DNA of 12,282 nt, taken from the NCBI GenBank assembly GCA_024404065.1, contig JAKSQR010000029.1, forward strand, positions 1-12,282, read 5' to 3'. The notes beneath the pieces are model-generated. The model searched no databases. It was given only the letters and a program-made list of their open reading frames with translations, and was not told the origin of the DNA. The stretch comes from Clostridia bacterium. GTDB taxonomy: Bacteria > Bacillota > Clostridia > Oscillospirales > Acutalibacteraceae. The position numbers and the translations under genes are program-made. Below are positions 1-6,137 of this stretch, piece after piece (position 1 is the first letter of the stretch; every line of letters begins with the position of its first letter).

Positions 1-206
1 CCTTTTTCTTTTGCCCTTTCTTTAAGATATTCATCCTGAATATTCAAAAAATCTGTCCCTATATTCATAGGGGAGCGTACGTTCATAAGTGCTCTTAAAA
101 GAGTTATCTGCTCACTCTCACTCTGAGGCACAGACAGCTCTGCAAATGTTCTGTTTTCGTCTATAAGATATTTTATAAGAAATTCTCTTCGTTCTTTTTG
201 TGTCAT
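1..206 (-). CDS. Protein-ADP-ribose hydrolase, macrodomain type (N-terminal part only)
   Basis: Partial gene: the ATG is at 206 and the reading frame stays open to the left edge, giving about 68 residues. The visible protein starts MTQKERREFLIKYLIDE and continues with RALMNVRSP and a FLNIQDEYLKERAKEKG-like stretch. I recognise this as the helical N-terminal extension of the Firmicutes protein-ADP-ribose hydrolases, whose macrodomain follows and removes ADP-ribose from protein. The macrodomain itself, including any zinc ligands, lies outside the window, so catalysis cannot be judged. The ATG comes one base after the stop of the aldo/keto reductase, so the two are almost certainly co-transcribed and translationally coupled; the only purine-rich element, AAAGGA, is about 16 bases upstream, too far to be a good ribosome binding site. 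In known relatives this hydrolase often sits beside a SirTM-type sirtuin ADP-ribosyltransferase, which would be off the left edge here. The name rests on recognising the N-terminal region by eye. Confidence 0.72.
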   Translation of the reverse strand, partial: MTQKERREFLIKYLIDENRTFAELSVPQSESEQITLLRALMNVRSPMNIGTDFLNIQDEYLKERAKEK

Positions 207-207
207 A

Positions 208-1302
208 TTATTTACCAAAATATCCTTTTATTTCCTGCATTCTGCCTGTCTGATTTACTTCAAAGGGGCAACGTGAATTGCAATGGTTACAGCCTATACA
301 ATCCTCAGCGTGCTTCTCAAGCCCAAGATAGTGGTCCTTTGCCATTGTGTCACCATTTTTTGCAAGGTCATAGTATTTATTTACTGTGCCTATATCAATG
401 CCCATGGGGCAAGGCTTGCAGTGGTTACAGTAAACACATTTGCCAACAGCCTCACTTGGCTTGAAAGTGCCGATTATTGAGTAATCCTTTTCCTTTTCTG
501 ATATATTATAAAACTCCAAAAGATTTTCTACTTCCTCAGGGGTAGACATACCTGCAAGCACAGTTAATACACCGGGCTTATCAAGTGCATACTGCATGCA
601 TTGATACTGAGTAAGTGCTTTGCCGAAGGGGGAGAGCTTTGAGTCCAGAAGCTGACCGCCTGCAAAAGGCTTCATAACAGAAATACCAATGCCATCTTTT
701 TCACATCTGTTATATACTTTTACTCTTTCGTCAACAGAGCCTCTTGCATATTCACCCTGCTGATAATCGTAGCCGGGGTTTATTGAAAACATAAGCATAT
801 CTATATCTGCCTCATCCAGCACCTTCATAATGGTTGCAGGTGTGTGAGATGAAAGACCAATATGCTTTACAACACCCTGATTTTTAAGGCTCATCAGGTA
901 ATCAAGTGCGCCACCTTTTTTATAATCTTCCCAGTCACTTTCTTCATCTATGCAGTGAATAAATCCATAGTCAATGTAGTCTGTCTGAAGATTTTTCAGC
1001 ATAAAACTTATCTGCTCTTTTACTTTATCTCCGCTTGTAGTCCAGCCGTATTCACCTGTCTCATAATTTGCGCCAAAATGCACCTGATACATTACATTGT
1101 TTCTTACGTCATTAAGTGCTTTTCCAAAGTAGGGGAAGGTAGCTGCATGAGCAGTAGCAAGGTCATAAAAGTTTATTCCGCCCTCGTATGCCTTTTGTAA
1201 AGTAGCTATTGCAATAGCCTCATCTTTTCCGCCAATATAAGATGTGCCAAAACCAAGCGTGCTTATTTTGTCACCTGTTTTTCTGTTAATTCTGTATTCC
1301 AT
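208..1302 (-). CDS. Aldo/keto reductase with C-terminal ferredoxin-type 4Fe-4S domain
   Basis: The protein is a TIM-barrel aldo/keto reductase fused to a two-cluster ferredoxin domain, cytoplasmic, presumably an NAD(P)H- or ferredoxin-linked redox enzyme with unknown substrate. Numbering from an upstream ATG at 1314 (368 residues), the barrel covers about 5-285, with FGTSYIGG near the start and VVKHIGLSSHTP at 148-159. Cluster motifs are C293-x2-C296-x2-C299-x2-C302-P and C339-x2-C342-x2-C345-x3-C349-P. I prefer the ATG at 1302 (364 residues) because GAGGG lies five bases before it, inside the first codons of the longer version. In the catalytic tetrad, Asp51 and His120 are in the expected places, but by eye the Tyr position is His56 (DLATAH) and the Lys position is His79 (YQVHFG). 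It is the first gene of an operon with the macrodomain hydrolase and diverges from the E2-like gene. Family assignment is firm; the substrate is not known. Confidence 0.92.
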   Translation of the reverse strand: MEYRINRKTGDKISTLGFGTSYIGGKDEAIAIATLQKAYEGGINFYDLATAHAATFPYFGKALNDVRNNVMYQVHFGANYETGEYGWTTSGDKVKEQISFMLKNLQTDYIDYGFIHCIDEESDWEDYKKGGALDYLMSLKNQGVVKHIGLSSHTPATIMKVLDEADIDMLMFSINPGYDYQQGEYARGSVDERVKVYNRCEKDGIGISVMKPFAGGQLLDSKLSPFGKALTQYQCMQYALDKPGVLTVLAGMSTPEEVENLLEFYNISEKEKDYSIIGTFKPSEAVGKCVYCNHCKPCPMGIDIGTVNKYYDLAKNGDTMAKDHYLGLEKHAEDCIGCNHCNSRCPFEVNQTGRMQEIKGYFGK

Positions 1303-1344
1303 GATTTCCCTCATATTATAGTTTGTTTATCTGCTATCTATTAC

Positions 1345-1372
1345 ATTATATATACATTGTGCTAAATGTCTA
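1345..1372 (-). promoter_or_regulatory. Predicted sigma-A promoter for the aldo/keto reductase-macrodomain operon
   Basis: On the minus strand, TAGACA (1367-1372) is followed after 16 bp by a perfect TATAAT (1345-1350). Transcription would start near 1338, giving a leader of about 36 bases before the ATG at 1302. This is a sequence match only. Confidence 0.55.
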
Positions 1373-1454
1373 TACTATTTTTATTTTATTTTTTGGCAAT
1401 TTACCCTCATTTGTTAATAAAATAAAAATAATGTTTTAAATTATAAAAAAACTG

Positions 1455-1483
1455 TTTACAAATTGTAATATTTGGTGTATAAA
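1455..1483 (+). promoter_or_regulatory. Predicted sigma-A promoter for the E2-like acyltransferase gene
   Basis: TTTACA (1455-1460) and TATAAA (1478-1483) are each one base from consensus and are separated by exactly 17 bp. The start would be near 1490, leaving a leader of about 110 bases. A second TATAAT at 1510-1515 lacks a -35 at proper spacing. The 287-base divergent spacer 1315-1601 holds these promoters and otherwise shows only AT-rich sequence. Confidence 0.55.
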
Positions 1484-1601
1484 TATAACTGTTGAAATTA
1501 GACTCTAGTATAATTTTTGGACAGATACTCATAAATGTTACAGGTTTTAATTACAATTGAGAATAATAAGACTAAAATATAACAAAAGGACGGAAAAGGA
1601 A

Positions 1602-2510
1602 ATGGCAATCATCAAATCATTCAATTTTGGTATCGCAAGAAAAATCGTAGCAAATATGACCACTGAAAGCTGGGAAGCAATCCCTCATGGTATTGTTACT
1701 TATGAGCCTCAGGTAGATGGCTTTTTAAAGGTTCTTAAAGAAATCAACGCAGGTAAAGATAAGAGCGAAAAAATCAGCATAAATACTGCAATGCTTCGTG
1801 TTTGTGTTGAAGGTATTAAAGCAGCTCCCCTTATGAACAGCCATATTGAATTTGATTCAAAGCTTGTAAGAGGTACAGTTAATACATTTGATAATATTGA
1901 TATTTCAATGCCCGTTATCCTTGAGTCAGGCGAAATGATGACTCTTAATATGCACGATTTTGATAAGAAAAATCTCAGAGAGATGAGAGATGATATTGCT
2001 GAGCAGGTAAGAAAAGCAAACAACTCTGATATGAATGAAACAATGTATCAGGTTTCTCTTATGTACACTCTTGATGGTCTTAAGAAGGGTCACCTTATGC
2101 AGGCACTCAGAAGACTTTATGGTTCAAAGATGCCCGGTAAGCATCATGTATCTAACCTCAAAGGTAAGGCAAAGAAAGAGTACTACGCAATTCCCACAAC
2201 AGAAAGACTTACAAGACACGATATAGAGCAGGGTACAATCACCATTACAAACCTTGGCTCTATCTGCAGAAATTGGGATGGCATTTGTACAATGCTTGAA
2301 ATCATTCCTCCTCAGGTTTGCGCTATTGCTATAGCATCTGCTACCAAGCAGCCCGTTGTAAATGCTGATGGCGAAATTGTTGTAGCTACAAAGATGCCCC
2401 TTACAATCGCATTTGACCACAGAGCACTTGATATGGACAGCGTTGTTCCCTTTATCAATAAGCTTAATGAGTTCTTTGCAAATCCCGAAATCCTTAAAGA
2501 GTGGTATTGA
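1602..2510 (+). CDS. Free-standing 2-oxoacid dehydrogenase E2-type acyltransferase domain
   Basis: A 302-residue protein formed by the catalytic domain of dihydrolipoamide acyltransferases (chloramphenicol acetyltransferase fold). It lacks the N-terminal lipoyl domain and the peripheral subunit-binding domain, and has no E1 or E3 gene beside it. Diagnostic segments are GTITITNLGSI (211-221), EIIPPQVCAIAIASATKQPV (233-252, matching the E2 'NPPQ..ILG' strand) and FDHRALDMDSV (271-281). The catalytic His273 and Asp277 of the HxxxDG motif are kept, but the Gly is Met278. A basic segment of about 60 residues (roughly 140-200) has no clear E2 counterpart. I chose ATG 1602, with AAAAGGA ending 11 bases upstream, over a TTG at 1557 that has no ribosome binding site. 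It probably transfers an acyl group between CoA and an acceptor, but neither is known, and it may not work in a pyruvate dehydrogenase-type complex. It is monocistronic, ending at a strong terminator. Confidence 0.85.
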   Translation: MAIIKSFNFGIARKIVANMTTESWEAIPHGIVTYEPQVDGFLKVLKEINAGKDKSEKISINTAMLRVCVEGIKAAPLMNSHIEFDSKLVRGTVNTFDNIDISMPVILESGEMMTLNMHDFDKKNLREMRDDIAEQVRKANNSDMNETMYQVSLMYTLDGLKKGHLMQALRRLYGSKMPGKHHVSNLKGKAKKEYYAIPTTERLTRHDIEQGTITITNLGSICRNWDGICTMLEIIPPQVCAIAIASATKQPVVNADGEIVVATKMPLTIAFDHRALDMDSVVPFINKLNEFFANPEILKEWY

Positions 2511-2529
2511 TTAAATCTTAATAAAATGA

Positions 2530-2556
2530 GCCGCAGGTTTTTCCTGCGGCTTTTTT
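2530..2556 (+). terminator. Rho-independent terminator of the E2-like gene
   Basis: A perfect 8-bp GC-rich stem, GCCGCAGG (2530-2537) and CCTGCGGC (2543-2550), with a five-T loop and a run of six T. It starts 19 bases after the stop codon. Read on the minus strand, the stem is followed by a TCATTTTATT tract, so it may also stop transcripts of the convergent cytidylate kinase-like gene. Confidence 0.92.
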
Positions 2557-2560
2557 GTGA

Positions 2561-3142
2561 TTAATAAAGAGAAGCTATGATATCAGCACATTTCTCAATG
2601 CCAAAAGCTGAGCTTGAAAGCACTAAATCATAGTTTTCAATTTTACCCCATTCCATATCGGTGTAGGTCTTATAATATGCTATACGCTTTTTATCTTTAT
2701 CGTTAAGTCTTTTTTCAGGCTTTTCTGTTCTTTCACCATATAAGTCAATTATTCTGCGGCTTCTGAAGTCATTATCTGCCTGAATAAATACCTTAAGGCA
2801 GTCTGCTTTATCCTTAAGAATATAATCAGCACATCTGCCTACTATTACACATGGTCCTTCATTTGCAAGCTTTGTAATTACTTTTGCCTGTGCAATAAAA
2901 ACGTTGTCGTAGTTTGAGTGACCGTTTTTATCCCTTGCAGCAAGAATATTTGAAAGCCCTGTTTTGCCTACGGTGTATTCACCTATTTCTTTAATATACT
3001 CAGGTGTATATCCGCTTTCCTCTGCTATTTTTTCAATAAGCTCTGAATCGTAGCAGGGGATACCGAGGCGTGAGGCAACTTCCTTTGCTATGGTCCTGCC
3101 ACCGCTGCCAAACTGCCTGCTTATGGTTATAATTCTGTTCAT
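2561..3142 (-). CDS. Cytidylate kinase-like family protein
   Basis: A 193-residue cytoplasmic P-loop protein of the cytidylate kinase-like family (Cytidylate_kin2 type), common in Clostridia and distinct from housekeeping Cmk. The start MNRIITISRQFGSGGRTIA holds the modified Walker A loop (GSGGRT, 12-17). YDSELIEKIAEESGY (31-45) and VIVGRCADYIL (99-109) are typical of the family. RSRRI (127-131) and the basic stretch at 144-153 probably form the nucleotide-binding lid region. NMP/CMP kinase activity is the usual guess for the family, but the true substrate is not established. The start is well supported: AAGGAGG (3151-3157) lies eight bases before the ATG. It stands alone, convergent with the E2-like gene and divergent from glutamate dehydrogenase. 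The length is normal and no key motif appears broken. Confidence 0.9.
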   Translation of the reverse strand: MNRIITISRQFGSGGRTIAKEVASRLGIPCYDSELIEKIAEESGYTPEYIKEIGEYTVGKTGLSNILAARDKNGHSNYDNVFIAQAKVITKLANEGPCVIVGRCADYILKDKADCLKVFIQADNDFRSRRIIDLYGERTEKPEKRLNDKDKKRIAYYKTYTDMEWGKIENYDLVLSSSAFGIEKCADIIASLY

Positions 3143-3177
3143 AAAAGTCGCCTCCTTATGCTTTTAGTTTAATTCTA

Positions 3178-3205
3178 TTTTTACCCAAAAACCTTAATGT
3201 GTCAA
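3178..3205 (-). promoter_or_regulatory. Predicted promoter of the cytidylate kinase-like gene
   Basis: On the minus strand, a perfect -35 TTGACA (3200-3205) is followed after 16 bp by TAAAAA (3178-3183), a weak -10 with four of six consensus bases. Transcription would begin near 3171, just upstream of the AAGGAGG ribosome binding site. Confidence 0.45.
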
Positions 3206-3284
3206 GAAAATATTATATAAATTTAACAACTGTTCATAATTAGGTTAAATGTTTTTGTGAATATGCACAACTGCACTGCCACTT

Positions 3285-3322
3285 AATTGTACCATCGTAC
3301 AAAAATAAACTAAAGTACAATT
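3285..3322 (+). promoter_or_regulatory. Candidate operator: three TTGTAC/GTACAA half-sites upstream of gdhA
   Basis: TTGTACCATCGTACAA (3287-3302) is a perfect 6-bp dyad with a 4-base centre. A third half-site, GTACAATT (3315-3322), forms a perfect 8-bp inverted repeat with AATTGTAC (3285-3292). The cluster ends five bases before the predicted -35 box of gdhA, a usual place for an activator, or for a repressor that blocks access. I do not recognise the regulator. Confidence 0.45.
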
Positions 3323-3327
3323 TTAGC

Positions 3328-3355
3328 TTGAATTATTGTTTATTTGTGTTAAAAT
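3328..3355 (+). promoter_or_regulatory. Predicted promoter of gdhA
   Basis: TTGAAT (3328-3333) and TAAAAT (3350-3355) are separated by 16 bp. Transcription would start near 3362, giving a leader of about 78 bases. The leader opens with a small CACC-AAAA-GGTG hairpin (3364-3375) and ends with the ribosome binding site GAGAGGG. Confidence 0.5.
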
Positions 3356-3439
3356 TTATATAGCACCAAAAGGTGTAAAACTTTTTCATATTACGGTAAA
3401 TTTCAAAAAAATCAAAAAACAATAAGAGAGGGAAAAATC

Positions 3440-4783
3440 ATGAGTTACGTTCAGAGAGTAATTGATTCCGTAGCAGCAAAGCACGCAAATGAGCCCGAAT
3501 TTGTTCAGACAGTTACAGAGGTTCTTTCCACACTTGAGCCTGTTGTAAACCAGCATCCCGAGTATGAGGAGGCAGGCCTTCTTGAGAGAATGGTTGAGCC
3601 TGAAAGACAGATTTCATTCAGAGTAACATGGGTTGACGATAACGGCAAGGTTAACGTTAATACAGGCTACAGAATTCAGTTTAATGGTGCAATCGGTCCC
3701 TACAAGGGCGGTCTTCGTTTCCATCCCTCAGTTTATAGCGGTATTATGAAGTTCCTTGCTTTTGAGCAGACCTTCAAAAACAGCCTTACAGGCCTTCCCA
3801 TCGGTGGCGGTAAGGGCGGTTCAGATTTTGACCCAAGAGGCAAGAGCAATGCAGAAATTATGCGTTTCTGCCAGGCTTTTATGACCGAGCTTTACAGACA
3901 CATCGGTCCTGATGTTGATGTTCCCGCAGGTGACATCGGTGTAGGTGCCCGTGAGGTAGGTTACCTTTATGGCCAGTACAAGCGCATTACAGGCACATTT
4001 GATAACGGCGTTCTTACAGGCAAGGGCCTTTCTTATGGTGGCTCACTTATCAGACCTGAAGCAACAGGTTACGGCGCTGTTTACTATACACAGTGTGTAC
4101 TTGCTCACTTCGGTGAGGAGGTTAAGGGTAAGACATTTGCTCTTTCAGGTTTTGGTAATGTTGCATGGGGCGCAGCTAAAAAGATTGCTGAGCTTGGCGG
4201 TAAGGCAGTTACTATTTCAGGTCCTGACGGTTATGTTTATGACCCCGATGGTATTATCACAGACGAAAAGATTGAATATATGCTTGAGATGAGAGCAAGC
4301 GGCAGAGATAAGGTTCAGGATTACGCTGATAAGTTTGGCGTAGAATTCTTCCCTGGTCAGAAGCCCTGGGGCGTTAAGGTTGATGTTGCTATGCCTTGTG
4401 CTACCCAGAACGAGGTTGGTATGAAGGAAGCTGAGCAGATTGCTGCTAATGGTGTTCCTTACTACATTGAGGTTGCTAATATGCCTACAACAAACGAGGC
4501 TATTGCTTACCTTAAGGATAACTGCAAGGTTGTTGCTCCCTCAAAGGCAGTAAATGCAGGTGGTGTTGCTACCTCTGCACTTGAAATGAGCCAGAACTCA
4601 ATGAGATACAGCTGGACTGCTGAAGAGGTTGACGCAAAGCTTCATCAGATTATGACTAATATTCACGATGCTTCTGCTAAAGCAGCTGAAGAATATGGCT
4701 TCGGCTATGACCTTGTTGCCGGTGCAAACATTGCAGGCTTCGTAAAGGTTGCTGATGCTATGATGGCAGAAGGCCTTATCTGA
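3440..4783 (+). CDS. gdhA: Glutamate dehydrogenase, hexameric clostridial type
   Basis: A 447-residue enzyme interconverting glutamate with 2-oxoglutarate and ammonia in the cytoplasm, a homohexamer in the family. Substrate-site residues are all present: K89 in GPYKGGLRFHP, K113, catalytic K125 in GGGKGGSDFD, D165 in PAGDIGVG and Ser379 in ATSALEMSQ. The Rossmann domain carries SGFGNVAWG (236-244) and ATQNEVG (321-327). F238, P262 and D263 (SGPDG) coincide with the positions described for the NAD-specific Clostridium symbiosum enzyme, which the protein resembles throughout, so NAD(H) use seems more likely than NADP(H). This is inference by memory alignment. The ATG follows GAGAGGG by seven bases. 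It is monocistronic, between its own promoter and a strong terminator. Codons are more GC-rich at third positions (GGC, AAG, CCC) than in most neighbours, fitting high expression. Confidence 0.97.
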   Translation: MSYVQRVIDSVAAKHANEPEFVQTVTEVLSTLEPVVNQHPEYEEAGLLERMVEPERQISFRVTWVDDNGKVNVNTGYRIQFNGAIGPYKGGLRFHPSVYSGIMKFLAFEQTFKNSLTGLPIGGGKGGSDFDPRGKSNAEIMRFCQAFMTELYRHIGPDVDVPAGDIGVGAREVGYLYGQYKRITGTFDNGVLTGKGLSYGGSLIRPEATGYGAVYYTQCVLAHFGEEVKGKTFALSGFGNVAWGAAKKIAELGGKAVTISGPDGYVYDPDGIITDEKIEYMLEMRASGRDKVQDYADKFGVEFFPGQKPWGVKVDVAMPCATQNEVGMKEAEQIAANGVPYYIEVANMPTTNEAIAYLKDNCKVVAPSKAVNAGGVATSALEMSQNSMRYSWTAEEVDAKLHQIMTNIHDASAKAAEEYGFGYDLVAGANIAGFVKVADAMMAEGLI

Positions 4784-4805
4784 TATAATTAAATCAAATC
4801 AAATG

Positions 4806-4840
4806 AAAAACCGGGTACTATTCTTAGTACTCGGTTTTTT
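4806..4840 (+). terminator. Bidirectional terminator between gdhA and the beta-helix gene
   Basis: The stem CCGGGTACTA (4811-4820) pairs with TAGTACTCGG (4825-4834) through ten pairs, one of them G-T, with a TTCT loop. It is flanked by five A on the left and six T on the right. It therefore ends gdhA on the plus strand and, 38 bases past the stop, the beta-helix operon on the minus strand. Confidence 0.9.
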
Positions 4841-4877
4841 ATATTTAAAAGCATCAGAATATCTTATTGGTTAGTGG

Positions 4878-6122
4878 TTAGCGACCTACGGGTGGCTCAC
4901 CTCTGTCACCATTAAAGCCTCCCTGAGGTTTGTCTCTTTTATTGCCTCCAAATCCACCCGGACCACCATGTCCTCCCATCATAGATGCGGGGATGCTGTC
5001 TACCTGAGTTCCGTTTATGATAATAGTGCCCCCGTTGTAGGTTGAACCCTGGTCTGCATCAAAAGTAGAATTACCGGTTAAATTTATAGTTCCGCCGTTT
5101 ACGATTATAGTTCCGTTTGCATCAATGCAGTCTGTATCTCCAGGGCCTGCAACTATTGTAATCTCACCGCCGTTTATTTCAATGACTACATCGCATTTGC
5201 TGCTCTTTCGTGCGGCATTTATACCGTCATCACTTGCATTTATATTTATTGTACCGCCATTTATTTTTATATTTGTTGCTTCCATACCTTCTGCGGCTGT
5301 TATTTCAAATTTACCGCCATCAACTACTAATGTTGTTGTTGCTTGTATGCCGTCATCTTTTGCATTTATTGTAAAAGAACCATCCTTTATGTAAACAGAG
5401 CCATCTTCGCTATCATTTTCACAGTGGAATCCGTCTTTGTTTGTTGTGATAACAAATGTACCTTGATTAACAGAAATTGAGTCGTTTGCTTCTATGGCAT
5501 CTTCAGCACTGGTAATGTTGTAGCTGCCTTCTGTTATTGTCATATCATCCTTGCAGGTAATACCATTTCCTGCAGCAGATGTAATTGTGAGATTTCCTGT
5601 ACCATTAAGAGTCAGGTCAGCTTTTGAGAATATTACTGCATCAGTGTTTATATCACCATCAGTAGTGAACAGATTATTTACAGAAAGATTATTGCTGCCC
5701 TGAGTAGTAACAAAGCATTTATCAGCTGTTTTAACGTATATAACGGGGAAATTGTCATTTGTTATAGTAGCGCCATTAAGAGTAATCTGAACCTCATCTT
5801 CTTTATCAGCTTCAACCTTAACAGTGAAATTGCTTGCTTTGCCGCTAAGAATATAATTGCCTGCAGAGCTTATTGTATAATCACTGTTATCTTTTGCTGT
5901 TATTGTAGTTGCATCTGTTAAATCAGGATTATTATTTTTATCAGATTTATCAGTGCTTGTTGACTCCTGATTTGCAATTGAATTATTTGTTTCGCTATCT
6001 TTGTTTTCATTTATAAGCCCGGTTATTGTTTTCACTTCGTCAGACCAGTTATTTGAACATCCGCTGATTAGTGTTGCAAGAGCTAAAATAATTACAATAC
6101 CTGATACTCTGAATTTTTTCAT
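4878..6122 (-). CDS. Secreted beta-helix lipoprotein, carbohydrate-binding-domain type (Cthe_2159-like)
   Basis: A 414-residue exported protein when started at ATG 6122, which follows GAGGG by eight bases; a second in-frame ATG at 6137 overlaps that ribosome binding site and is less likely. The N-terminus is a basic, hydrophobic signal peptide ending in the lipobox LISGC, so the mature protein should be lipid-anchored at Cys22. Next comes a Ser/Thr/Asn/Asp-rich linker to about residue 75. Then follow repeated short strands of the form '(V/I)xI(N/D)GGxxxI(T/N)A..DDGI', as in DGSFTINAKDDGIQA and GGTININASDDGINA, spaced about 20-25 residues as in a right-handed parallel beta-helix with acidic, possibly calcium-binding turns. 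The tail (about 30 residues) is rich in Gly, Pro and Asp. The pattern matches the DUF4353/Cthe_2159 family, for which polygalacturonate binding has been described; no catalytic residues are evident. It is the last gene of the VTC-DUF4956 operon, directly after DUF4956. Confidence 0.85.
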   Translation of the reverse strand: MKKFRVSGIVIILALATLISGCSNNWSDEVKTITGLINENKDSETNNSIANQESTSTDKSDKNNNPDLTDATTITAKDNSDYTISSAGNYILSGKASNFTVKVEADKEDEVQITLNGATITNDNFPVIYVKTADKCFVTTQGSNNLSVNNLFTTDGDINTDAVIFSKADLTLNGTGNLTITSAAGNGITCKDDMTITEGSYNITSAEDAIEANDSISVNQGTFVITTNKDGFHCENDSEDGSVYIKDGSFTINAKDDGIQATTTLVVDGGKFEITAAEGMEATNIKINGGTININASDDGINAARKSSKCDVVIEINGGEITIVAGPGDTDCIDANGTIIVNGGTINLTGNSTFDADQGSTYNGGTIIINGTQVDSIPASMMGGHGGPGGFGGNKRDKPQGGFNGDRGEPPVGR

Positions 6123-6137
6123 TTCTTTTTCCCTCAT

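Noticed and set aside
862..1200. A 112-codon plus-strand open frame antisense to the aldo/keto reductase
   Set aside because: It is Cys/Phe/Ile-rich, has no ribosome binding site, and the opposite strand codes clearly for the reductase barrel.
1557..1601. A longer version of the E2-like protein starting at TTG 1557
   Set aside because: No ribosome binding site precedes it, the added residues are basic and unlike the family, and the ATG at 1602 has a purine-rich site and begins at the expected family N-terminus.
3255..3270. TTGTGAATATGCACAA as a Rex or Crp/Fnr site
   Set aside because: Known sites place the TTGTG and CACAA arms eight bases apart; here they are six apart, so I list it only as an unassigned dyad.
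3364..3375. A riboswitch or attenuator in the gdhA leader
   Set aside because: The only structure is a 4-bp hairpin, and the 78-base leader shows no terminator or known aptamer features.
3969..4292. A 107-codon plus-strand frame inside gdhA
   Set aside because: It is an out-of-frame shadow of the gdhA Rossmann domain, with no start signal.
5125..5394. A repeat array suggested by recurring ATT/CCGCC units in the beta-helix gene
   Set aside because: The periodicity reflects the repeated protein rungs (GG..xI) rather than a DNA repeat; the units differ in sequence and the reading frame is kept.
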